Source of the DNA: Ruminococcus sp.
Lineage (GTDB): Bacteria > Bacillota > Clostridia > Oscillospirales > Ruminococcaceae
Direction of reading: 5' to 3'
Length of the DNA stretch: 64,000 nucleotides
Assembly (NCBI RefSeq): GCF_016287535.1
Contig: NZ_JAEFAJ010000007.1
Span: 1 to 64,000 of the forward strand
The notes below the pieces were generated by a model. It searched no databases and was not told the origin of the DNA. It saw only the letters and a list, made by a program, of their open reading frames with translations. Below, in pieces: positions 31,256-41,600 of the stretch; within the stretch, counting starts at the first letter, position 1, and each line of letters begins with the position of its first letter. The position numbers and the translations under genes are program-made.

Positions 31256-32647
31256 CTACTTTATAGTATAGCCGGGATTCTGGTAGGGACGCTTGTCGAA
31301 GCCATAGCGCAGGTCTGAATATACTCCTGCTATCCTGTCCCATGTAACAGCTCCCACTATACCCGTAGGATCAATTCCGAACTGTCTCTGGAACGCCGTC
31401 ACCGACTGCTTTGTAAGAGGTCCGAAATAGCCAGTATCGCTCACCGCGGGTATATTGTTATAGCTCCTGTTTATATAGGTAAGATACTGCTGTATTATCT
31501 TCACGGAATCTCCGCTGGCTCCCTCTCTCAGAACCGTTCCCGGATATAGGGCGACATAGGTATACTTAGGCGGCACGCTCTCAACTATGCCCTGATACGC
31601 CCGATAGAGATCGTTCCGTGTGGCTCTGTCGGCGATACCCGTCTGCGGTAGTCCGAAAACACGCTGGAAGGACTTCAGGGAACGCTCTGTCTGCTCACCG
31701 AAATATCCGGTCATCTCCACAGGTATTACCGCTTCGTAGTATGCGCCTATAACTGCAAGATAATACTGTAGCATACTCACCTCTACCGACTGCATACCTA
31801 TGCTCAGATCCTCGGTGAACCGCGGCATTATATCCTCGAAGCGTACACCCTCGGAATCCAGCTCCGCAAGACGCTTGACGCTGGTATAGATATAGGTTAT
31901 CCTGTACCATGTCGAGGCATCGACCGTACCTGTGACCTCCAGTCCGAATATCTGCTGGAACTTCCTCACAGCAGCCTCGGTAGGTGTGTCGAATATACCG
32001 TCTGCGGCAGGTATCTTGGGTATCGCAGGAAAATTTCCTGATATGCGGTTAAGCCATACCTGCACGAACTTCACATCATTTCCGAAATCGCCGTTTTTAA
32101 GCTCATTTCCCGGATATGACGGCATTGCCGTCTTCACCGGAGCGTCCTGCACTATCTCTATATCATCACCGTAGTAATATTTCAGTATCTCCAGCGAATC
32201 GTATCCCCTCTCCGCAAGGGCTTGAGTGCCCCACTGTGAAAGACCGCTGCAGGTAGAGGTGGTACCGTTGCAGAAGGAAGTGAAAAGAGGCTCAACACTC
32301 CCCCTCCGCCTCACATAGTCGTTGAACAGGTCGTCAACGAGAAAACTGATATTCTCGAAGTATTCCCTGCCGTTTATGAACTTCTGATCGTATTGTGTAG
32401 TGGAGGTTATGTCGAAATCATACCCCCGCGAACGGTACCACTCGGTATATATGCGATTCAGCGCAAATGAAACTATAGCATAGATATTGGCTCTGAGGGC
32501 GCTGACGTTCCATGTGGGGTATATCTCACTGGAAGCCACATTCTTGATATAGGAAGCAAAGTCAACCTCCACATTCGGAGCAGCTGAATCAGGAAAGCCC
32601 AAATGTACAGTAATAGTTTCCGGTATAAACGGAGTGCCTGTAAGCAT
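31256..32647 (-). CDS. SpoIID/LytB-like domain plus three peptidoglycan-binding repeats
   Basis: 463 residues. The N-terminal part (about 28-180) resembles SpoIID/LytB lytic-transglycosylase or amidase-enhancer domains: YIKNVASSEIYPTWNVSALR, then GLSQWGTQALAERGYDSLEI with LKYYYGDDI. Three PG_binding_1 modules follow (about 190-262, 288-360, 378-448; each with FQRxFG and a TGxxxxxTWxRI end). No signal peptide is visible, which is unusual for a wall protein. ATG 32647 overlaps the preceding gene's end with AAAGGAG inside it. The cluster suggests a spore- or wall-associated role. Confidence 0.75.
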   Translation of the reverse strand: MLTGTPFIPETITVHLGFPDSAAPNVEVDFASYIKNVASSEIYPTWNVSALRANIYAIVSFALNRIYTEWYRSRGYDFDITSTTQYDQKFINGREYFENISFLVDDLFNDYVRRRGSVEPLFTSFCNGTTSTCSGLSQWGTQALAERGYDSLEILKYYYGDDIEIVQDAPVKTAMPSYPGNELKNGDFGNDVKFVQVWLNRISGNFPAIPKIPAADGIFDTPTEAAVRKFQQIFGLEVTGTVDASTWYRITYIYTSVKRLAELDSEGVRFEDIMPRFTEDLSIGMQSVEVSMLQYYLAVIGAYYEAVIPVEMTGYFGEQTERSLKSFQRVFGLPQTGIADRATRNDLYRAYQGIVESVPPKYTYVALYPGTVLREGASGDSVKIIQQYLTYINRSYNNIPAVSDTGYFGPLTKQSVTAFQRQFGIDPTGIVGAVTWDRIAGVYSDLRYGFDKRPYQNPGYTIK

Positions 32648-32650
32648 GGC

Positions 32651-33331
32651 TCACTCCTTTCCGCCGCGGAAATCCGGCTCAGCATTGTAATATGTAACTG
32701 TTTCGTCGCTGCTGTTCATCATCAGCGGAACAGGTACGAGGTTGAAGTTCTGAACAGAGGTTATACCTGAAAATACGGGAACGTCCACGCTCCTTGCCCT
32801 GAAGAATCCCTCCGCGTACACGCTCACATCGAACAGATTATAGGGACGTTCCGCAGATCCCGGAGACTGTGAGTGCTCAATGTCGGGAACAGGCAGCGAA
32901 AACCTTGGTGAAACTCCGCTGCTGTCGGTCGCTCCGGAAGCAAGTATGAGCCTTTTTCCGTCAACGACCGCCGTCACCTCCACGGAAGCTCCCTCCACAG
33001 CTGAAGAATCGTCTCCCGTCCTCACATTCACAAGTATATAGCCTCTGTCGGTGCCGATCAGGTCATTGCTGTCATACTCAGGCGGCTCGGCGTCCTCCGT
33101 CGAAGCAGTTCCGAAATCGGTGTCAAGCTCTGAAAGATCCGGCTCCGGATAGCGGCTGTTGTAGTCCTCCTGCTCCGTACTGTCAGTGAACTCAGAATAG
33201 GCTGTATCGTCGGGAGCTTCCTCATTGACTTCCTCCGGGAGCTTTTCGTCCTCTCCTCTTGAAGCGCTCCTGCTGTAGAGCTTCATAAGCTCCTGTCTGT
33301 ATCTCTCCGTATCGGGAACTCTGTTATCCAT
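32651..33331 (-). CDS. Carboxypeptidase-regulatory-like beta-sandwich protein
   Basis: 226 residues: an acidic, low-complexity N-terminus (about 15-90, rich in Glu, Asp, Ser, Pro) and a beta domain (about 95-200) like CarboxypepD_reg/transthyretin folds (GYILVNVRTGDDSSAVEGA, LASGATDSSGVSPRFSLPVP, FDVSVYAEGFFRAR). No signal peptide or catalytic motif. It is the first gene of the peptidoglycan-binding operon and overlaps the SpoIID-domain gene's ribosome-binding site. Role unknown. Confidence 0.6.
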   Translation of the reverse strand: MDNRVPDTERYRQELMKLYSRSASRGEDEKLPEEVNEEAPDDTAYSEFTDSTEQEDYNSRYPEPDLSELDTDFGTASTEDAEPPEYDSNDLIGTDRGYILVNVRTGDDSSAVEGASVEVTAVVDGKRLILASGATDSSGVSPRFSLPVPDIEHSQSPGSAERPYNLFDVSVYAEGFFRARSVDVPVFSGITSVQNFNLVPVPLMMNSSDETVTYYNAEPDFRGGKE

Positions 33332-33381
33332 AATATCTCCTCCCGATAAAGTCTATGCCCGAAGCCTGCCGATTATACCAC

Positions 33382-33411
33382 TTTACAACTCCACCTCATT
33401 TGTGATATAAT
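33382..33411 (+). promoter_or_regulatory. Probable promoter of the fused membrane/spermidine-synthase gene
   Basis: TTTACA at 33382-33387, an 18-bp spacer and TATAAT at 33406-33411, 62 bp before the ATG. Confidence 0.55.
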
Positions 33412-33472
33412 TGATTTGTTATCGGCTCTTGAACGATACACGCTGACAACCTGATAAAATAAGGAGATATAT

Positions 33473-35089
33473 ATGAAGAATAAAGCTGCACCACAAAAAA
33501 AGCCGCTGCCAAAGATACTGAAAAACAAATGGTACCTGTACATGACCGAGTTCTTTGCGGGTATGTCCGTCATGGCTGTCGAGCTTGGGGCAAGCAGACT
33601 GCTTGCTCCGTACTTCAGTTCCTCACAGATCGTATGGACCATTATAATAGGTACGATAATGATAGCCATGGCTCTCGGAAACATTTACGGAGGCAGGAGC
33701 GCTGACAAGAATCCCGATCCTGACAGACTTTACGGCCGGATACTCGTTGCCGCTGTATGGATAGCTGCCGTACCATTCGCAGGCAAGTTCATAATTGCCG
33801 GCATATCCGGACTGCTCGTCCTCACCGTCAATACAAATTTTCTGATATGGGCGGCTTTTCTCACCTGCATGGTAATCTTTGTTTATCCCCTGTTTCTGCT
33901 TGGCACCGTCACTCCCTCGCTTGTCAAGTATACCGTTGACTCCCTCGACGACAGCGGCAGGACCGTGGGAACTCTCGGTGCTTTCAACACCATAGGCTCG
34001 ATAATTGGCACCTTCGTCCCCACCTTCATATCCATACCTGCTGTGGGAACAGCCGTTACATTCCTCATATTCGCAGGAATAATGCTTGTGATAGGTCTTG
34101 TGTACTTCATCAGCAGCAGGTGCGGCGCTGTAAAAACAGTTACAGCGTCTGTCCTCTTCTTAGTATGCTGCTTTGCCTCGCCCTCAATGGGCTTTGCGTT
34201 CTGGGAAAAAGGGCTCACCTATGAGGGCGAGTCGGTATACAACTATTTACAGGTATCCGACGACGCAGACCACACCTACCTCTCAACAAATGTACTCTTC
34301 GGGGTTCAGTCGGTATACGTGAAGTCCGGAGAACTGACAGGTATGTACTACGATTACGCTATGGCTGCTCCCCTTATGACAGCTTCACCCGATACCGCTG
34401 ATATACTCGTCCTCGGTATGGGAACAGGCACCTACGCCAAGCAGTGCATGACCTACTTCAGCGGTGTGACAGCCGAAGGAGTTGAAATAGACGAAAAGAT
34501 CACAGACCTCGCCCACAGATACTTTGAGCTCCCTGATGAGGTAAAGGTCACTACCTACGACGGCAGGGCTTTCCTTGCAGCCTGCGGGAAAAAGTACGAT
34601 GTAATACTTGTTGACGCCTATCAGGATATTACCATCCCATTTCAGATGTCCTCAGTGGAATTCTTCCGTCTTGTAAAGGAGCATCTCAACGAGGGCGGCG
34701 TAATGGCAGTCAATATGAATATGCGCTCCGACAGCTCCGACGGAATAAACGGTCATCTTTCCGACACTATCTCAGATGTGTTCGGTAATGTATACACCGT
34801 AGACGTACCCAACTCAACAAACCGCGAGCTCTTTGCCTCTGACAGCAGCGATATGCTCTCCCTGCTCAGCCGGAATACCGAAGCCATCGAAAATGCTCCC
34901 CTCAGGGAGCTTATGGACAAAGTTCAGCAGGAGCTCGTACCCTATACCTCAAAGGGCAGGATACTCACAGACGACAAAGCACCCGTTGAGCTTCTCGGTA
35001 TGCAGGTCATCGACGACCTTATAAAAGACGAGCTTGTATACTACAAGAAAGCCTTTGCTGAAAAAGGAATACGCGGACTTATAGAATAA
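33473..35089 (+). CDS. Membrane-fused spermidine synthase-like protein
   Basis: 538 residues. The N-terminal ~230 residues hold about seven hydrophobic helices (VMAVELGASRLLAPYF is the typical first-helix motif of these fused proteins). The C-terminal half is a spermidine-synthase-like Rossmann fold: DILVLGMGTGTYAKQ, the acidic ribose-binding EGVEIDEKI, YDGRAFL and ILVDAYQD. Such fused proteins are widespread but their product is usually unproven; polyamine synthesis is only a possibility. ATG 33473 follows AAGGAGA. A membrane-protein gene follows after 22 bp. Confidence 0.8.
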   Translation: MKNKAAPQKKPLPKILKNKWYLYMTEFFAGMSVMAVELGASRLLAPYFSSSQIVWTIIIGTIMIAMALGNIYGGRSADKNPDPDRLYGRILVAAVWIAAVPFAGKFIIAGISGLLVLTVNTNFLIWAAFLTCMVIFVYPLFLLGTVTPSLVKYTVDSLDDSGRTVGTLGAFNTIGSIIGTFVPTFISIPAVGTAVTFLIFAGIMLVIGLVYFISSRCGAVKTVTASVLFLVCCFASPSMGFAFWEKGLTYEGESVYNYLQVSDDADHTYLSTNVLFGVQSVYVKSGELTGMYYDYAMAAPLMTASPDTADILVLGMGTGTYAKQCMTYFSGVTAEGVEIDEKITDLAHRYFELPDEVKVTTYDGRAFLAACGKKYDVILVDAYQDITIPFQMSSVEFFRLVKEHLNEGGVMAVNMNMRSDSSDGINGHLSDTISDVFGNVYTVDVPNSTNRELFASDSSDMLSLLSRNTEAIENAPLRELMDKVQQELVPYTSKGRILTDDKAPVELLGMQVIDDLIKDELVYYKKAFAEKGIRGLIE

Positions 35090-35111
35090 TTCGCTGAAAG
35101 GAATAAACAAA

Positions 35112-36242
35112 ATGGATCACAGAGTTACTTATTCACTCATAACGGAAAAATGCCTCCCGGAAATCAAGTCTCAGCTCATGACACTGCCGGAATTTGAAAA
35201 GCTTTCCATTGAAGATCAGGCAAAGGAATTAAAAAGAGCGATAGAAATTTCAGGCGCAGACAAGTCAATGATAAACTACGCCTATAATATGCCTTTTGAA
35301 AAAAAGAAGGCTCCGCCTTCATCTCCCGGTCTGATGAAAATAACAGCCATTTCAATGATAGCCGGATTTATCCTGATATGCGGTGCTTTCTTTTTTTATA
35401 GTTCAGACAAGGAACTCGCCGGGCTTATTATTGCGACAGGTCTTATCCTTGCTGCCGGTGTGCCGGCGGTATGCTACTTTATAGACCGTATATTCGGAGA
35501 AAAAGCCATGGAACGTGAAAAAAAGGAAATAGAGCTCATTTCCGGCAATTCCGCCGACAGCGATGATGACATTTCCGATACCAATTATGCCGGTATAACT
35601 CCGCCGAAGGCTGTTTTATGGGAAGGTGCGGCAGGGATAATAATGATATCCGCTGCGCTCGTACTTCTGAGCCTGCTTAAAGGCACGACCCTCGGCATAG
35701 TACAGGGTATCCTTTTCTTTGCCGGCTTCATGCTTCTTTCCATAAGCCTGAAACAAGTAAAAAGATACGATATTGCATTGCTGCTGATTATACCTGCATT
35801 GCTCGGACTTACACTTCTGATATTCAGTCTGACCGCAGTCCTGTTCCCGGATATTCTTGTAATAGCGCTCTGCTGCTCATTGATAGACTGCGGCATACTT
35901 ATCCTGCTCATGCCAGCTGTATACAACATTGTCAAGAAACGCCGCTGCACGGAGGAGATCACTGCCGAATGCGTTTATGTGCAGTATTTACACGGAAGGT
36001 ACGGCGATCAGTACCGCCCTTACTGGTCATATACATATAACGGTATATACTACACTCACAAGGATCTCATGTCACGCCGTGCAGTCTCTGTGGGAGAAAC
36101 TATAAATCTCAGGATAAATCCCTCCGCACCGCATGACGTATATCGTTTGACGCTTCCGCGTATCTGTTCATATCTTATGCTTATATGCGGATTCTCAGCA
36201 TTCTTCGCTTTAATGGCTGCAGCAGGCTTCCCGCTGTCGTAA
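35112..36242 (+). CDS. Multi-spanning membrane protein, DUF3592-like C-terminus
   Basis: 376 residues: a soluble N-terminal segment (1-70), two helices (about 75-125), an acidic loop, then about four helices (about 170-275), a short extracytoplasmic-type domain (AECVYVQYLHGRYG, YTYNGIYYTHKDLMSRR, GETINLRINPSAP) that resembles DUF3592, and a last helix. Function not recognised. Probably cotranscribed with the upstream gene; GAAAGGAA precedes the ATG. Confidence 0.55.
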   Translation: MDHRVTYSLITEKCLPEIKSQLMTLPEFEKLSIEDQAKELKRAIEISGADKSMINYAYNMPFEKKKAPPSSPGLMKITAISMIAGFILICGAFFFYSSDKELAGLIIATGLILAAGVPAVCYFIDRIFGEKAMEREKKEIELISGNSADSDDDISDTNYAGITPPKAVLWEGAAGIIMISAALVLLSLLKGTTLGIVQGILFFAGFMLLSISLKQVKRYDIALLLIIPALLGLTLLIFSLTAVLFPDILVIALCCSLIDCGILILLMPAVYNIVKKRRCTEEITAECVYVQYLHGRYGDQYRPYWSYTYNGIYYTHKDLMSRRAVSVGETINLRINPSAPHDVYRLTLPRICSYLMLICGFSAFFALMAAAGFPLS

Positions 36243-36255
36243 AGCCCTCCGGCAC

Positions 36256-36284
36256 TTGACAATACACAGTTATTGGATTATAAT
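36256..36284 (+). promoter_or_regulatory. Perfect-consensus promoter before the Thr-rich anchored protein
   Basis: TTGACA at 36256-36261, a 17-bp spacer and TATAAT at 36279-36284. The transcript leader is about 80 nt and probably also serves ppiB. Confidence 0.85.
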
Positions 36285-36372
36285 ATAGTGTGTCCTCAAT
36301 GACCGCTTTATGGCAGTCATTGCCGTGGACAACTCAGAATATAATTTTCCCCTATCCCAAGGAGCTGTTATC

Positions 36373-36867
36373 ATGCAGAAAAGATCTTTACTGGCGCTCT
36401 GTATCGCGATCCTGGCAGCAGCGTTGATAATATTTGCAGGCAAGTCCTGCGCAGAGGATATAAATACTATAAACAACCAAAACCGAAGCAGCAAGTCAAC
36501 TACCTATCCTGACGAGCTCTTCACAAACAGTCCGACTCCGCCGGCTCTGCCGGTAACTACAACAACCGAGCCGGATACGCTCAATTATGTAGTCATTACA
36601 AATATGCTCGGCGACATCATCGAAACAGTCCCGATAACTACTGAGTCTGTAACAGAGGTGCAGTACGCTACAGTAACAGATATGTTCGGCGACGCGATCG
36701 GTCTTGTACCGATTGATCCTGACGAGATCCCGACGACCACTCTGTCCATACTCGAACAGTATGAGGCTACAATGGCTTCAATGGAAGCCGCTGAACGCGC
36801 AGAGCGCCCGACTACCGCAGAACCTGTCACTGAGATAAGGACTGACTTTACAATCGTACTGAATTAA
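36373..36867 (+). CDS. Membrane-anchored Thr/Pro-rich protein with an internal repeat
   Basis: 164 residues: basic start, one hydrophobic helix (about 5-24, then KSCAED), and a low-complexity exported part rich in Thr, Pro and Glu. Two imperfect repeats are visible: VVITNMLGDIIETVPITTE and ATVTDMFGDAIGLVPIDPDE. No enzymatic domain or sorting motif. ATG 36373 follows AAGGAG; the upstream in-frame codons lack a ribosome-binding site. It lies 19 bp before ppiB in the same direction. Confidence 0.55.
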   Translation: MQKRSLLALCIAILAAALIIFAGKSCAEDINTINNQNRSSKSTTYPDELFTNSPTPPALPVTTTTEPDTLNYVVITNMLGDIIETVPITTESVTEVQYATVTDMFGDAIGLVPIDPDEIPTTTLSILEQYEATMASMEAAERAERPTTAEPVTEIRTDFTIVLN

Positions 36868-36886
36868 AAAAACGGAGGAAAAAATT

Positions 36887-37357
36887 ATGGTAATCATCGA
36901 AATGGAAAACGGAAAGAAGATAAAGATAGAGCTTTATCCCGATATCGCTCCTATCTCCTGCGAGAACTTTGAAAAGCTCATAAAGCAGGGGTTCTATGAC
37001 GGACTCACCTTCCACAGAGTTATCCCCGGCTTCATGATACAGGGCGGCTGCCCCAACGGCACCGGCACAGGCGGTCCCGGCTGGCATATCAAGGGAGAGT
37101 TCGCTGCAAACGGAGTCAGGAACGACCTCAAGCACACAAGAGGTGTACTCTCCATGGCTCGTTCAATGATGCCTGATTCAGCAGGCTCCCAGTTCTTCAT
37201 CATGCACGAGGACGCTCCTCATCTTGACGGAAACTATGCCGCTTTCGGCAAGGTAATAGAGGGCATGGAGGTAGTTGACGAAATAGCAGAGTGCGCTACA
37301 GACTATAACGACAAGCCAACAACTCCTCAGGTAATGAAGAAAGTCACCATAGAATAA
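36887..37357 (+). CDS. ppiB: Peptidyl-prolyl cis-trans isomerase (cyclophilin)
   Basis: A single-domain cytosolic cyclophilin of 156 residues that speeds proline isomerisation. FHRVIPGFMIQGG holds the catalytic Arg, SAGSQFFIMHEDAPHLDGNYAAFGKV the rest of the active site. No signal peptide. ATG 36887 follows GGAGGAAAA. Confidence 0.93.
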   Translation: MVIIEMENGKKIKIELYPDIAPISCENFEKLIKQGFYDGLTFHRVIPGFMIQGGCPNGTGTGGPGWHIKGEFAANGVRNDLKHTRGVLSMARSMMPDSAGSQFFIMHEDAPHLDGNYAAFGKVIEGMEVVDEIAECATDYNDKPTTPQVMKKVTIE

Positions 37358-37370
37358 GATACATGACAAA

Positions 37371-37406
37371 AGCCCGAAGGCATTATCGCTTTCGGGCTAA
37401 TTTTTA
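37371..37406 (+). terminator. ppiB terminator
   Basis: AGCCCGAA (37371-37378) pairs with TTCGGGCT (37391-37398), followed by AATTTTTATT. Confidence 0.8.
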
Positions 37407-37419
37407 TTATATTCTTTGC

Positions 37420-38463
37420 TTACGCAGCTTCCTCATTGTTCTCTGAAACTGTTATACCTGGACCGGCAAAGCATTCCCAGCCGTACATCTTGCTGAGAAG
37501 TCCGTCAAGGTTTGTATGATGCAGATAGTGGGTACCGTCGATACTTACCACTCTGCTTTCCGGGGCGGTAACAAGCTCCTTGTGCATGGGCTCCCACTCC
37601 GGCATCCTGTCGCAGTTGTCATTTGCGAGAACGTAAAGCACCGGTACTGTTTCCGGGAATTTCATATCGTAGCAGGTCTCTATGCTCTTTCCGAGCAGCT
37701 TCAGTTCATTCATCTGCGTATCATTCATTGGAACTGAACAGTTCATTGCACATACAATATCCCTGTCCGCTTCGGTAAGTGTGGGTATCTGTTCCATAAG
37801 AGCGTCCATACCAAGCTCTGTGACCACACGGTATATGCCTGTTTTTACAAATGCCGCTCTCAGTACCTTATATACCTTGTACTGATTGTCCGGCTTTGCC
37901 ATCCACTCGTCAGAGTCTACCTGATGCGGCACGGAAGCGTCTATGCCTATAAAGGCTTCCACCTCATCAGCATACTGATTTGCGTAGTAAAGCGAATACA
38001 GTCCCGCAATGGAATGACCGATGATAGTATACCTGTCATAGCCGAGATATTCCATAAGTCCATGGAGTTCCGTGCAGTAGTTCTCAACAGTCCTTGGAGT
38101 ATCGGTCTCGTCACTGAGTCCGACTCCTATCGGATCGACTATCACAAGCTTGTAATCGCCGTTGATCCTCTTTGCGAAGGTATCAAATTCGTAATGAGCT
38201 GACGCAGAGCCGTATCCCGGAAGTATCACCGCAACTCTGTCTGAGCTGCTGTCATAGAATGTATAATTGATCCTGTCGCCTGAATCTGTCGTGTAGTATT
38301 CTCCGTAAACATCTGCATAAAGCTTTTTATCACTCTTGCTGAGTATGCGGTTCCTTATGGCAAGTATCACTACTGCAATGAGTATAACTGCGAAGATTAT
38401 CCCAAGTACTTTCAGTATCGTCCTGAGTATCCTGTGCTTCTTCTTTGGTTTTGCTGTTTCCAT
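37420..38463 (-). CDS. Membrane-anchored alpha/beta hydrolase
   Basis: 347 residues: basic cytosolic start (KPKKKHR), one transmembrane helix (about 15-36) and an extracytoplasmic alpha/beta-hydrolase domain. The nucleophile elbow is IIGHSIAGLYS (Ser about 149), the strand-4 motif VDPIGVGLSDET, and the C-terminal histidine lies in DGTHYLHH. The final Gly of GxSxG is Ala, a tolerated variant. Substrate unknown. ATG 38463 follows AAGGAGAT. Confidence 0.78.
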   Translation of the reverse strand: METAKPKKKHRILRTILKVLGIIFAVILIAVVILAIRNRILSKSDKKLYADVYGEYYTTDSGDRINYTFYDSSSDRVAVILPGYGSASAHYEFDTFAKRINGDYKLVIVDPIGVGLSDETDTPRTVENYCTELHGLMEYLGYDRYTIIGHSIAGLYSLYYANQYADEVEAFIGIDASVPHQVDSDEWMAKPDNQYKVYKVLRAAFVKTGIYRVVTELGMDALMEQIPTLTEADRDIVCAMNCSVPMNDTQMNELKLLGKSIETCYDMKFPETVPVLYVLANDNCDRMPEWEPMHKELVTAPESRVVSIDGTHYLHHTNLDGLLSKMYGWECFAGPGITVSENNEEAA

Positions 38464-38563
38464 CCTGTATCTCCTTATAATATATAGTATTGTATTTTAT
38501 ACTGAGTATAAAGCACTTAGACATTATACCCCTTTTTTACACTCATGTCAACATAAAACGGCA

Positions 38564-38593
38564 CAAAAAAGGCTCCACCTGAGTGAAGCCTTT
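38564..38593 (-). terminator. Terminator of the double CE12 esterase gene
   Basis: On the minus strand AAAGGCTTCAC pairs with GTGGAGCCTTT (11 bp, one G-T) around a 4-nt loop, followed by TTTTTTG. It lies 18 bp after the stop codon. Confidence 0.88.
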
Positions 38594-38610
38594 CTGCTGT
38601 ATGCTGACTG

Positions 38611-41600
38611 TTATTTAAGATATGAAGCAAGACCGCTTATGCCCTGTTTCTTTATTTCTCCCGCAACAAGTCCGGCAACGATATTCGCGCCTTTCTCGCA
38701 GAAGTGGGTACCGTCCGTAGAGCCGGAAACCGCTCCCATAAGGTGATAGCTCTTTGCCGTATCATAGCCAACGGAGTTGTAATGGTTAACCATAAGGGTA
38801 TTAAGATCTATGCAGGGTATGCTGTACTTTCCCGCAAGGTTGTAACAAGCCTCGTTGTAGTTGGTATAGCTGTTCTCGAACCTGCCGTTTGAGTAAGCCT
38901 TCATACCAATAGTCGTGGTTACAAGTATGGGAGTTGCTCCCTTGTCCTTTGCGGACTTGATGAACTGAGTCATATACCACTCATATGAGCCCGATGAAGG
39001 ATTGTCCACGTTTCCGCAGGTAGGAGCGTATCTGTCGGCATTTGCAGAGCCTGCGTCATTGATCGCAAACTGTATCATTACGAAGTCGCCCTCTCTGAGA
39101 CTGTCTGCAATGGTCTGCCACCTGCCCTCGTCATAGAACTTCTTGGAGCTTCTTCCTGCTATAGAGTGATTTGCAACAGTGATATCACCGTTGAAGTAAT
39201 CCTTCATATAATAGCCCCAGCCCTGCTGCGGAGCGTATGACTCACGGTAGCTCTGTACCGTTGAATCTCCTGCGATATAGAGAGTGTGCTGACCGCTTCC
39301 GGAGCTCTGCTGCTCCTGTGACGGGTCGTATATCTCAGCGTAGGGCTCGTCCGTGATGATAAGCTCGATATAGTCGATATTCGGAGCTCCCTCCGACATT
39401 GCCGACTGCATGAGGATAGTGTTGTTACCTGCCTTCAGTGGCAGAACGATTCCGTATTCCTGCCAGTCAGTCCATGAGCCTGTGCCTGGGAAGGACTGCA
39501 TCCAGCACAAATCAAGATTATTATTTACAAAAAGCTTCATTTTACGGTCACTGGTGGAGCCGTTCGCAAAGCGGATATGGGTCATATAGTTTCCGTCAGA
39601 AGAAACATTCACCGTAAATGTAATGTTGCTGTCAGTGTTGTTGCCGAGGTTCACATAGCCCTTATCGCAGGTATATCCGGAGTTTACCGTCTCGATGATA
39701 CCGTCGTTCCATGTCTGGTCTGCCGCGTAGTACTTCACCGGAACAGGCGCAGTAGTTGTGGTGGTGTTGGTCGTAGCCGTAGTGGTAGTAGTTGTCATCG
39801 GTGCAGCAGCACTTGTCGGAAGATCGTTGAGACCGAGGAGATAAGTCTGTATGAACAGCGCGTCTGCAACCGTCATGCCGTCGCCGTTGCCCGTAACGTC
39901 TGCATTGCGCACACCGTCAGCAGTTATAGCTCTGCCGGTGCCGCCGATACCGTACTTGTTTGGATTTGCCAAAGCCTGCATTATGAGCACAGCGTCTGAA
40001 AGATCAACTCCGCCGTCGCAGTTCGCGTCACCGTACTTTATTGAGATATCGGGTACATAAGAAGTTGTGGTCTCGGTCACAGTGGTCGTAGTTGTTTCAG
40101 TGACCGTTGTGGTAGTCGTTGGGACCGTTATAACGATATCATCGACCTCTATCATTTCCCACTTCTGGCAGGCGTGACCGTTTACCTCCCACTGCTGTAC
40201 ATTGGCTCCGCTGCTGGTGGAGGCGCTTCCCACCTCTACCGCAGAGGCATCTCTTGAAGCCCTTGTGAGTATGGTAACTGTACCGTCGCCGTTGTCGGAA
40301 AACTTGAAGAACTGGTCGCTGTAGCCATTCTTATCCGCAACCACTATATTCGCGCCGTTGTCGCGGCTGCCGTTGTCAACATAGAGGCAGAGCTCGGAAT
40401 CAACGGGCTTTATGTAGTAATAATCGCCTGTAGCCTGTATGCACTTCCATGTATTATGGAGCTGTGAAACACCGCCTGACTGTCCCTGCTGAACATTTGC
40501 GCCGCTTGTCAAGTTTCCGTCAGCGACCTCCATGTAAAGACCGCTGTTGACGTTCCTGAACATATAGCTGACGTTTGCGTCAGGGTGTACGGGCTCTCTT
40601 GCGCCTGACTGTATCTCCTCCAGCATAATCTCCGCTATCTTCTGAGCGCCCATTTTGCTCTGGTGGAGATCATCAGCAGAACCATCGTTCTTTATGGCAT
40701 AGTATGAAGCCATTCCGTCATAGCCCACGGAAAGGCCGAAATTCTGCCACCTTGTGAACAGATCAACTACCTGAACGCTCTGCTCGCTGCCTATCTTATC
40801 GAGAGAGCCGCCGTACCAGCGTCCGGTCAGTTTCGGGCTGCGCTGCAGATCGCCTCTCCTGCCCTGCTGCTTTACAAGGACTACCGTCATGCCCTTAGCC
40901 TTGGCACGCTTTACCATATCGGTGACAGTGTTGTAATACTCCGTTTCGTTGGAGTAGTTTGAATCGTTTATGCCTATGGAGATTATGTAATAGTCTCCGG
41001 ATTTTCCGTAGGTCTCTATAGGTGCGAACTGTCCTGCGTCCACAAAGCCCTTGGCGTACTGTCCGCTGGTAGCCATATTGCGGACATCGTATGCAGTTCC
41101 GCCGAGCTTGCCGCTGAAAAACTGTCCCCAGCCATGCTGCGAGGTGTCTGCGCAGTTATAGTAATTTGCAACTGTTGAGTCTCCGCATATCCACACAGTA
41201 GGCGGCATTTCCCCGGTATCATTGAGCTGTGTTATCTCCACGGCAGCTATAGACTGCTCGCGGTTGCTCATACCCTCCACAGCCTGTATATTCAGCTGAC
41301 CGTCGGTGACGGGGAGCTTCACAGTCTCGGTCGCACCTGAACCTGTGAGGTTCATCATTTGCACCATGCTCTCAAGCTTTATGGTAGTACGCGGAGCATT
41401 TCCCACAGTTACCTTTACCTCGTAAAGTCCCTTCGGCAGATCAACATTGAAGGTATTGCCTGTACCATAGTCCTTGAACTGCACTGCGTCTGCAAGAACT
41501 CCGCTTCCGCCAGCATTCACATTAGCCACGTTCCATGTCTGTGCGAAGCCGTAGCCTCTTCCAGAATTATAGCCGTCTGAAGCTGATACGCCGGTATAGC

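Noticed and set aside
39577-39999. 140-codon plus-strand frame opposite the double CE12 esterase gene
   Set aside because: It lies antisense to the dockerin and linker region and shows no domain, ribosome-binding site or promoter.
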